Shown here: piece by piece, positions 31,223 to 36,912 of the stretch | Layout: each line of letters opens with the position of its first letter | Position numbering within the stretch: position 1 is the stretch's first letter | The notes under the pieces: generated by a model | Databases searched by the model: none | What the model saw: only the letters and a program-made list of their open reading frames with translations | Told to the model about the DNA's origin: nothing | Translations under genes and position numbers: made by a program | Source of the DNA: Mycolicibacterium sp. | Lineage (GTDB): Bacteria; Actinomycetota; Actinomycetes; Mycobacteriales; Mycobacteriaceae | Direction: 5' to 3' | Assembly: GCF_016462545.1 (NCBI RefSeq) | Contig: NZ_JAEMTA010000053.1 | Coordinates: 1 to 36,912, forward strand | DNA: 36,912 bases

Positions 31223-32050
31223 TCATGCCTTCACCGCCTGCAGCGTGTAGGTCATCGGCATCCGCTCACCGCCCTCGGTCAGGACGAACTCGCCCTCGAA
31301 GTCCGGACTCGGCGACATCGCCTCCTCGAAGAAGTTCCATGCCAGCTCCCGGTGCTCCTCGAACGCGGTGATCGTGAAGCCTGCGTCGAGCAACGCCGAG
31401 AAGATCTCGCCGAGACCATGATTGAAGGAGATGGACTCCGGCGACGGAACCGTGCCCGATCCCGCGTAGCTGTCGTGCTCGACGAACAACGTCCCGCCCG
31501 TCTCGAAGTACGGGTACTCGATCACCAGCAGGCCGTCGGGGCGGGGATCGCTCATCGCCCACAGGATCGGGTGGCCCTCCCTGACGAAGAGTCGACCGCC
31601 CGGTTTCAGCAGTGCCGCGACTATGCCCGCCCACCGGCGGATGTCGGGCAGCCAGCACAGCGCCCCGATGCCGGTGTAGACGACGTCGGCGCAGGCCTGC
31701 CCGAGCGCGTCGACGGCGTCGTGCACGTCCGCTTCGACGAAGGTGACCTCGGCTCCGGCGCGGGCGGCAAGTGCCCGTCCCGCTTCCACCGCAGCTGGCG
31801 AGAAGTCGAGTCCGGTAACCGATTTCGCACCCAGGCGATGCAACGACACCGTGTCGGTGCCGATGTGGCACTGCAGATGTACGACGTCGAGCCCGTCGAG
31901 GCGCCCGAGCCGGGGCAGGTCGTAGCGGACCACCGGGGACAGGTAGCCCGGATCCTCGAAGCTCGCCAGGTCATAGCCATCCGGGCCGGTGTGCATCGGG
32001 ACACGCGATTCCCAGTTCGCCAGGTTGACGTTGCGCCAGTCCTCGGTCAT
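31223..32050 (-). CDS. Class I SAM-dependent methyltransferase
   Basis: The product is a 275-residue cytoplasmic protein. Motif I is VVHLQCHIGTDTVSLHRLG (about 56-74), in which HLQCHIGTDT carries the Gly-x-Gly-like SAM loop. GLDFSPAAVE gives the acidic SAM ribose contact and VEADVHD the next acid. LLKPGGRLFVREGHP forms the beta-6 region. The methyl acceptor is unknown; the C-terminal half with aromatic and acidic residues makes up the acceptor lid. It starts at the ATG at 32050, 30 nt after the hydrolase gene on the same strand, so the two are probably co-transcribed. A strong hairpin follows. Confidence 0.85.
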   Translation of the reverse strand: MTEDWRNVNLANWESRVPMHTGPDGYDLASFEDPGYLSPVVRYDLPRLGRLDGLDVVHLQCHIGTDTVSLHRLGAKSVTGLDFSPAAVEAGRALAARAGAEVTFVEADVHDAVDALGQACADVVYTGIGALCWLPDIRRWAGIVAALLKPGGRLFVREGHPILWAMSDPRPDGLLVIEYPYFETGGTLFVEHDSYAGSGTVPSPESISFNHGLGEIFSALLDAGFTITAFEEHRELAWNFFEEAMSPSPDFEGEFVLTEGGERMPMTYTLQAVKA

Positions 32051-32080
32051 CGATCGATCTTGACAGAAGCCCCCCGACGA

Positions 32081-32953
32081 CTAGCCCGTTTCCTCGGCGA
32101 GCGAGATCAGCCGCGCGCGGACCAGGTCGGGACGCTCGTCGATGACGAAGTGGCCGGAGTCGACGGGCTCGAACGTGTAATCGTCGGCGTTGGCGGTGGC
32201 GGGGTCGGCGAGTGACGGGTGCACGGCCTGGTCCCCCATGCCGAACAAGGCCCGGATCGGCACGGACGTGTGTCGCTCCTCGGGATGACGCGCCGCGGCA
32301 GGCATCTCGCGCACCAGGAAGGTGCGGTAGGTGTCCCTCGCGGTCCGCGCGACGACGGGATCGCGGAAGCGCTCGGTGTAGATGCGGACCGCCTCGGGAT
32401 CCAGGCGGTGGGCCTCGGGACCGATGCCGAAGATGAAGCGTTGCAGGTAGTTGGTGCGCTGCTGCAGCGGGACCCCGACGGTGGCCAGCAGCGGCTGATA
32501 GGCCAACAGCCGCCAGGCGTGCGGCGCCAGGATCCGCGCGGTGACCCAGGGGTGTGCCATGTTCATCACGAGATAGCCGTCGAAGCGCTCGGGCGCGGCC
32601 AGCACCATTCGGTACCCCACGAAACCACCCCAGTCGTGACCGACGAGCAGCACGCGGTCTAGGCCCATCGCGTCCATCAACGCCAGCACGTCGGCGGCGA
32701 CGTCGTCCTTGGCCCACCGGTGCGGCGCGGGCCCGGACCACCCGTAACCCGGCAGGTCGGGCGCGATGATGCGCAACCCGGGCGGCGGATCCGCCAGCAG
32801 ATCCCGATACACCCAGTGATGCTGCGGCCAGCCGTGCAGCGCCAACACCGGCCTACCGTCCTGCGGACCTGATTCGGTCACGTGGAAGCGCACCCCGCGC
32901 GCCTGCACGAAGGACCTACGGACGCCGTCGATCGGCGGCACCTGACTCGTCAC
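32081..32953 (-). CDS. Alpha/beta hydrolase, epoxide-hydrolase-like
   Basis: The product is 290 residues. The oxyanion motif HGWPQHHW (40-47) and the nucleophile elbow GHDWGG with Asp107 are those of epoxide hydrolase/haloalkane dehalogenase-type enzymes. A cap domain of about 135-225 is rich in aromatic residues, and the catalytic His is His268 (DSGHFVIDE). An Asp nucleophile rather than Ser supports epoxide hydrolysis or dehalogenation. The GTG start at 32953 is preceded at 6 nt by TAACCT, so the mRNA may be leaderless. It is divergent from the propionyl-CoA synthetase with 42 bp between starts and is followed by the methyltransferase. The natural substrate is unknown. Confidence 0.87.
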   Translation of the reverse strand: MTSQVPPIDGVRRSFVQARGVRFHVTESGPQDGRPVLALHGWPQHHWVYRDLLADPPPGLRIIAPDLPGYGWSGPAPHRWAKDDVAADVLALMDAMGLDRVLLVGHDWGGFVGYRMVLAAPERFDGYLVMNMAHPWVTARILAPHAWRLLAYQPLLATVGVPLQQRTNYLQRFIFGIGPEAHRLDPEAVRIYTERFRDPVVARTARDTYRTFLVREMPAAARHPEERHTSVPIRALFGMGDQAVHPSLADPATANADDYTFEPVDSGHFVIDERPDLVRARLISLAEETG

Positions 32954-32959
32954 GAGTTC

Positions 32960-32965
32960 AGGTTA
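32960..32965 (-). promoter_or_regulatory. Candidate -10 box (TAACCT) for the hydrolase operon
   Basis: TAACCT on the minus strand ends 6 nt before the GTG at 32953, the spacing of a leaderless transcript. Confidence 0.4.
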
Positions 32966-32983
32966 TGGGACCACCCGACGCAG

Positions 32984-32989
32984 TAGGGT
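32984..32989 (+). promoter_or_regulatory. Candidate -10 box (TAGGGT) for the propionyl-CoA synthetase gene
   Basis: TAGGGT ends 6 nt before the ATG at 32996. Together with the opposite TAACCT box it gives a compact 42-bp divergent promoter region. Confidence 0.4.
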
Positions 32990-32995
32990 CCCGGT

Positions 32996-34867
32996 ATGGC
33001 CGGGTATCGCGAATCGTTCGACGCCAGTATCGAAGACGCAAGCGCGTTCTGGGCGCAGGCGGCGAAGGCGGTCACGTGGACCAGAGAGCCGCAGACCATC
33101 CTCGATGACGCCAATCCGCCCTTCTACCGCTGGTTTCCGGACGGCGAGCTCAACACGTGCGCGAACGCTCTCGACCGGCACGTCGAGGAGGGCCGCGGCG
33201 ACCAGGCCGCGCTGATCTACGACTCGCCGCTCGCAGGCGCCGAGCGCACCTACACCTACCGCGAACTGCTCGACGCGACCTCCCGCTTCGCGGGCGCCCT
33301 GCGTGGACTCGGGGTCGACAAGGGCGACCGCGTCGTGATCTACATGCCGATGGTGCCCGAGGCCGTCATCGCCATGCTGGCCTGCGCCCGCCTCGGCGCC
33401 GTGCACTCGGTGGTGTTCGGCGGCTTCGCAGCGCATGAACTCGCCGCCCGCATCGACGACGCCCGCCCAGCGGTGGTCGTGTCCGCGTCCTGCGGCATCG
33501 AGCCCACCCGCATCGTCGACTACAAGGTCATCGTCGACTCAGCCCTGCACCTCGCCGAACACACCACGCCGAAGTGCGTGATCCTCCAGCGCGACCAGCA
33601 CCCCGGCCATCTGACGCCCGGCCGCGACGTGTCGTGGGCCGATGCGATGGCCGACGCCGAACCCGTCGATCCCGTCCCCGTCGCCGCCACCGATCCGCTC
33701 TACGTGCTCTACACCTCGGGCACGACCGGCAAGCCCAAGGGCATCGTCCGCGACAACGGCGGCCATGCCGTCGCCCTGCTGTGGACCATGAGGCACATCT
33801 ACGACATCGAACCCGGCGACGTGTACTGGGCCGCGTCCGACGTGGGCTGGGTCGTCGGCCACTCCTACATCGTCTACGGCCCGCTGCTGCTCGGCGCCAC
33901 GACCGTGCTCTACGAAGGCAAGCCCGTCGGCACGCCCGACGCGGGCGCGTTCTGGCGGGTGGTCGCCGAGCACGGGGTGAAGGCATTGTTCACGGCGCCC
34001 ACGGCGATCCGGGCCATCAAGAAGGACGACCCGGAAGCCACCCATCTGGCCCGCTACGACCTTTCCACGCTGCAGTACCTGTTCCAGGCCGGCGAACGGC
34101 TCGACCCCGCCACCTACCACTGGGCGTCGGAGAAGTTGGGCATCCCCGTCATCGACCACTGGTGGCAGACCGAGACGGGCTGGGCGATCGCAGCCGACCC
34201 GATGGGCGTCGAGCCGATGTCGGTCAAACCCGGCTCCGCCACCGTGCCCATGCCCGGCTACGACGTGCGGGTGCTGCACCCGGACGGCACCGAATGCGAT
34301 GCGGGCGAAGAGGGTTCGATCTGCATCAAGCTGCCGCTCCCGCCCGGCACCCTCCCCACACTGTGGGGCGACGACGACCGCTACGTCGCGTCATACCTGA
34401 AGGCGTTCCCCGGCTACTACCTCTCCGGCGACGGTGGTTACTTCGACGCGGACGGCTACCTGTTCGTGATGGGTCGCACCGACGACGTCATCAACGTGGC
34501 GGGGCACCGCCTGTCCACCGGCTCCATCGAGGCGGTCCTGGCGACCCACCCCGCCGTCGCGGAGTGCGCCGTCATCGGCGCGGCAGACGAACTCAAGGGG
34601 CAAGTGCCGCGTGGCTTCGTCGTCCTCAAGTCAGGCGCCTCGGCCGACGGATTGGTCAGCGAACTGGTCCTGGCGGTCCGCGAGAACATCGGAGCGGTGG
34701 CTGCCCTCAAGAGGATCGACGTCGTTGCGGCGCTACCGAAGACCCGCTCGGGCAAGATTCTGCGCAAGACCATGCGCGGCATCGCCGACGGTCTCGACGA
34801 ACCGGTGCCGTCGACCATCGAGGATGCCGGCGTCCTCGAGGCGCTCACACCGATCCTGCGGTCGTGA
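32996..34867 (+). CDS. prpE: Propionyl-CoA synthetase (PrpE-like), acyl-adenylate-forming
   Basis: This 623-residue enzyme activates propionate (or acetate) to its CoA ester through an acyl-AMP. The N terminus carries the ACAS block (FWAQAAKAVTW), then NALDRHVEEGRGDQ, the P-loop YTSGTTGKPKG (239-249) and IVRDNGGHAVAL, a form typical of PrpE rather than acetyl-CoA synthetase. WWQTETG (about 386-392) and the catalytic Lys587 in KTRSGKILRK follow; this Lys is the known acetylation site of the family. Odd-chain fatty acids and cholesterol give propionate in mycobacteria. It is divergent from the hydrolase gene. Acetate as substrate is not excluded. Confidence 0.9.
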   Translation: MAGYRESFDASIEDASAFWAQAAKAVTWTREPQTILDDANPPFYRWFPDGELNTCANALDRHVEEGRGDQAALIYDSPLAGAERTYTYRELLDATSRFAGALRGLGVDKGDRVVIYMPMVPEAVIAMLACARLGAVHSVVFGGFAAHELAARIDDARPAVVVSASCGIEPTRIVDYKVIVDSALHLAEHTTPKCVILQRDQHPGHLTPGRDVSWADAMADAEPVDPVPVAATDPLYVLYTSGTTGKPKGIVRDNGGHAVALLWTMRHIYDIEPGDVYWAASDVGWVVGHSYIVYGPLLLGATTVLYEGKPVGTPDAGAFWRVVAEHGVKALFTAPTAIRAIKKDDPEATHLARYDLSTLQYLFQAGERLDPATYHWASEKLGIPVIDHWWQTETGWAIAADPMGVEPMSVKPGSATVPMPGYDVRVLHPDGTECDAGEEGSICIKLPLPPGTLPTLWGDDDRYVASYLKAFPGYYLSGDGGYFDADGYLFVMGRTDDVINVAGHRLSTGSIEAVLATHPAVAECAVIGAADELKGQVPRGFVVLKSGASADGLVSELVLAVRENIGAVAALKRIDVVAALPKTRSGKILRKTMRGIADGLDEPVPSTIEDAGVLEALTPILRS

Positions 34868-34973
34868 CACCCCACCGCGAGCTTCCCCGGACCGGTACCG
34901 CCTCAGCGTGATCCGAACTATTGTCAAGAAGTCATATGCGGATATCCGACTGATTCAGCAGAGGTGGATGGCG

Positions 34974-35078
34974 ATGCGAGTTCCAGATCAGAAGGCCGGT
35001 GGGTGCTCCTGCCATTGCAACGCGTGCGATGGCGGGCATCACTGCGGAAACCCGCCGAACTGCAACGTGCGGCGCTGA
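34974..35078 (+). CDS. 34-residue Cys/His-rich peptide
   Basis: The start is the ATG at 34974, chosen because AGGTGG (34962-34967) lies 6 nt before it. A GTG at 34908 or ATG at 34968 in the same frame is possible. The C-terminal part contains six Cys and three His within 20 residues, in the pattern C-S-C-H-C-N-A-C ... H-H-C ... P-P-N-C, with charged and Gly/Asn residues between. This spacing looks like a metal-binding knuckle or a metallothionein-like peptide, but it does not match the mycobacterial MymT pattern I know. No signal peptide. Metal binding is inferred. Confidence 0.6.
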   Translation: MRVPDQKAGGCSCHCNACDGGHHCGNPPNCNVRR

Positions 35079-35089
35079 GGCTCGACCGA

Positions 35090-35383
35090 CTACTGCAGGG
35101 CTGACAACTCCGCTGCCGTTTCGGATTCGGCCCGCAACCAACTCGGGAACGGCAGCGGGGTGTCGTCGGACCTGTTGCTGTCCGCTGCAAAGCACACCAG
35201 GCTCGCCGCGAAGCTGATCAACGCCACGGCACCGAGAATCCCGGCCAGTGTCGAATCGCCGTCGCCGAGTGCCACCACCGCGATCACCGCCGCCATGACA
35301 GAGCCCAGCATCATGACCAAACCGCCGGTCGCCAATATCTCCGAAGCCGGATCGTCGGTGTCTCGCAAGTTCTGATCGGCCAC
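35090..35383 (-). CDS. Small membrane protein with two helices (97 aa)
   Basis: The GTG start at 35383 is supported by AAGGGGAG about 5 nt upstream; the longer open frame to 35575 lies inside the Ppx gene. The acidic N terminus (DQNLRDTDDPASEI) is followed by two hydrophobic helices at about residues 19-40 (GLVMMLGSVMAAVIAVVAL) and 47-68, then a polar C terminus. No known family is evident. It probably sits in the inner membrane with both ends on the same side. It shares a short interval with the convergent Cys-rich peptide gene. Confidence 0.7.
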   Translation of the reverse strand: MADQNLRDTDDPASEILATGGLVMMLGSVMAAVIAVVALGDGDSTLAGILGAVALISFAASLVCFAADSNRSDDTPLPFPSWLRAESETAAELSALQ

Positions 35384-35456
35384 GGTCTCTCCCCTTCTCG
35401 AACCCATCCCATTCGGGCAAACGGTTCTTACCCGAGGCTGCGGGGTTCGAAACCCG

Positions 35457-36401
35457 CTAGGCGATCGACAGTGCGATGCCGTCGAGGATGTCGTGCTCGC
35501 TGACCACCAACTCGTCGATTCCCGCGCGCTCACCGAGAGCCCGCGCCAGTTCCTCCACCACGATGGCGCCGCCACCGATGACGTCCACCCGGCCCTCGTG
35601 CATCGGCCCGAGCGCGGCCCGCTGACGACGCGTCATCGCGAGCAGTCCGTCGCAGACCTTCAGCAGGTCGCCGAACCCGACCCGCGAGAGATGGATGGCC
35701 TCGGAGTCGTAGGTGGCCAGGTTCAGCGCCAGCGCCGACAGCGTGGTCATGGTGCCTGCGACACCGACCCACGTCTGCGCCCGCTCGACGGGTACGGCCG
35801 CGAACGCCGCCGCAAGCCCGTCCCGGACGACGGCCCGCGCATCGGCGATCTCGGCGGCGGTGGGCGGATCGGATGCCAGGCACCGCTCCGTGAGACGCAC
35901 GCAGCCGATGTTCGCGGAGTAGCTCGCGTCCACCCCGGCCGAGCTACCGAGGACCACCTCCGTCGACCCGCCGCCGAGATCGACGACGACGAATGGCGCT
36001 GCGGCAGAATCGAGTTCACCGACGGCGCCGCGAAATGACAGCTCGGCCTCCTCGGTGCCGGTGATGACCTCCGCGACGGCGTCGGGGACGGCGACGCCGA
36101 GCACCTCGGCCGTCATCGCGAAGAACTCGTCGCGGTTGCCCGCGTCCCGAGTCGCCGAGGTCGCGACCATCCGCACCGTCGGCACCGAATGTTCCTGCAG
36201 CAGTGCGGCGTAGTCGGTCAGCGCGGCGCGGGTACGCGCCAGGGCGGCCGGCCCGAAGTTGCCCGTCGCATCGACCCCCTCACCGAGCCGCACGATGCGC
36301 ATCTCACGGTGCACGTCACTGAGTCGGCCCTCCGAGCTGATGTCTGCGATCAGCAATCGGATGGAGTTGGTACCGCAGTCGATCGCCGCGACCCTAGTCA
36401 C
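35457..36401 (-). CDS. ppx2: Ppx/GppA family exopolyphosphatase
   Basis: The product is 314 residues of the ASKHA fold. The N-terminal phosphate loop is AAIDCGTNSIRLLIADI (5-21). TSATRDAGN follows, then VVDLGGGSTEVVLG (about 139-152), the second nucleotide/phosphate loop. GVAGTMTTLSALAL and the C-terminal SEHDILDGIA are also typical. It hydrolyses terminal phosphates of polyphosphate or (p)ppGpp. At 314 residues it is the short mycobacterial form, which lacks the C-terminal HD domain of E. coli Ppx. The GTG start at 36401 overlaps the stop of the DUF501 gene by 8 nt. The pair is conserved next to kdp in M. tuberculosis (Rv1026 and Rv1025), which supports the symbol. Confidence 0.88.
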   Translation of the reverse strand: MTRVAAIDCGTNSIRLLIADISSEGRLSDVHREMRIVRLGEGVDATGNFGPAALARTRAALTDYAALLQEHSVPTVRMVATSATRDAGNRDEFFAMTAEVLGVAVPDAVAEVITGTEEAELSFRGAVGELDSAAAPFVVVDLGGGSTEVVLGSSAGVDASYSANIGCVRLTERCLASDPPTAAEIADARAVVRDGLAAAFAAVPVERAQTWVGVAGTMTTLSALALNLATYDSEAIHLSRVGFGDLLKVCDGLLAMTRRQRAALGPMHEGRVDVIGGGAIVVEELARALGERAGIDELVVSEHDILDGIALSIA

Positions 36402-36891
36402 CCGTCCACACCTCTCGATTCAGGATTCCGGCCATCGCAGGTTCGACGGCCAGCACGGCCAGCGCCTCGTCCCCGAAGGGATTCACGCCCGGCCCCTTGG
36501 CCAGCGAGTGCGCGATCACCACATGCAGACATTTGACGCGGTCGGGCATGCCGCCGCCCGAGAACGTCGTGCCCAGAGATTCGACGGCGTCTCGTTCGGC
36601 CAGGAACGACTCGTGCGCGCGGCGGTAGGCGGCGGCCAAGGCCTCGTCGTCGGCGAGACGCTCGGTCATCTCCCGCATCATTCCCGACGACTCCAGCCGG
36701 CTGGCGGCCGCGGTCAGAGCTGGGTGGGTCAGGTAGTACAGCGTCGGAAAGGGCGTCCCGTCAGGCAGTCTCGGCGCGGTCTTCACGACGCCGGGTTGGC
36801 CGTTGGGGCAGCGGTAGGCGATCTCGAGGACCCCACGCGGCTCGCGCCCCAGTTGCAGCGCGACGGCGTCGAGATCGGCTTGCTCAACCAC
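36394..36891 (-). CDS. DUF501 domain-containing protein
   Basis: The product is 165 residues and matches the DUF501 layout. A basic N-terminal half holds LGREPRGVLEIAYRCPNGQPGVV, then LPDGTPFPTLYYLTHPALTAAASRLE. A charged helix follows, then GGGMPDRVKCLHVVIAHSLAKGPGVNPFGDEAL. Conserved Cys28 and Cys119 are present. The function is not established, but it is always close to Ppx/GppA and enolase-FtsB genes in actinobacteria. The start is a GTG at 36891, 21 bases from the window edge; the frame continues upstream without a stop, so an earlier start is possible. Confidence 0.88.
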   Translation of the reverse strand: MVEQADLDAVALQLGREPRGVLEIAYRCPNGQPGVVKTAPRLPDGTPFPTLYYLTHPALTAAASRLESSGMMREMTERLADDEALAAAYRRAHESFLAERDAVESLGTTFSGGGMPDRVKCLHVVIAHSLAKGPGVNPFGDEALAVLAVEPAMAGILNREVWTGD

Positions 36892-36912
36892 CGGGCGGCG
36901 GCGGGACGGGGG
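36884..36912 (-). CDS. Possible 3' end of an upstream gene (FtsB-like by synteny)
   Basis: In one frame the edge reads Pro-Val-Pro-Pro-Pro-Pro-Gly-Gly then TGA at 36884-36886. This would overlap the start of DUF501 by about 8 nt. In M. tuberculosis the gene preceding DUF501 encodes an FtsB/DivIC-type septum protein. The fragment is too short to identify. Confidence 0.25.

Noticed and set aside
33574..34911. 445-residue plus-strand frame overlapping prpE
   Set aside because: It is Arg-rich, out of frame with the clearly functional PrpE-like gene and without domains.
34908..34973. GTG at 34908 as start of the Cys-rich peptide
   Set aside because: No Shine-Dalgarno precedes it. The ATG at 34974 has AGGTGG at good spacing. 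It remains possible if the transcript is leaderless.
1..36912. CRISPR array, insertion sequence, integrase or phage genes
   Set aside because: No regularly spaced repeats of CRISPR size, no transposase or integrase motifs and no terminal inverted repeats were found. The tRNA has no attached integrase gene.

Overview
The window is high-GC chromosomal DNA from a mycobacterium, most likely a rapid-growing Mycolicibacterium-type species. The evidence is the set of mycobacterial gene families: two secreted DUF732 proteins, a PBP-lipo class transpeptidase, a Tat-exported DUF1906 protein, several lipoproteins with Ser-rich linkers, and the DUF501 + Ppx/GppA pair that sits near kdp in M. tuberculosis (Rv1025/Rv1026). 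Several genes have TANNNT boxes 6-9 nt before the start codon, as in leaderless transcription. No integrase, transposase, IS, CRISPR array or rRNA was seen. Species identity is inference.

Layout. 1-3.3 kb: a short-chain dehydrogenase, a two-domain DUF427 protein, a duplicated YbjQ-like protein with an unrecognised partner, and a DUF732 protein. 3.6-9.3 kb: a small charged protein, a penicillin-binding lipoprotein, then a tightly overlapped three-gene operon (GT1 glycosyltransferase, maltokinase/glucosamine-kinase-like kinase, SIS-domain sugar isomerase-like protein) that looks like an amino-sugar pathway. 9.3-17.8 kb: mostly minus-strand genes: a lipoprotein, an MDR-family oxidoreductase, a second DUF732-like protein, a membrane-anchored protein, an APC permease, a berberine-bridge-type FAD oxidase next to a double CHRD lipoprotein, and a shortened COG4705-type membrane protein. 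The plus-strand DUF1906 gene interrupts this run. At 17.9 kb there is a tRNA with a UAA anticodon but a short variable region.

18-30.5 kb is the core. A complete colinear potassium-uptake operon (27-aa membrane peptide, kdpF, kdpA, kdpB, an enlarged kdpC, kdpD, kdpE; 22,295-30,448) is transcribed rightward. Divergent from it is a second, stand-alone KdpA paralogue whose P-loop residues differ from the operon copy, followed by a degenerate group IV decarboxylase-like protein. Direct repeats with 11-bp phasing (CTTGACG-N4-CTTGACG) lie on both sides of the orphan kdpA and could be response-regulator sites.

30.4-36.9 kb: a TetR regulator, a SAM methyltransferase and an alpha/beta hydrolase leftward. 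The hydrolase is divergent from a propionyl-CoA synthetase. Then come a 34-residue Cys/His-rich peptide, a small two-helix membrane protein, Ppx/GppA and DUF501.

The most noteworthy items are the orphan KdpA with acidic substitutions in two selectivity-filter loops and an apparent AUC start, the short UAA tRNA, the Cys-rich mini-protein, and the kinase/SIS/glycosyltransferase operon. All functions are assigned from sequence patterns recognised by eye; no searches were run.
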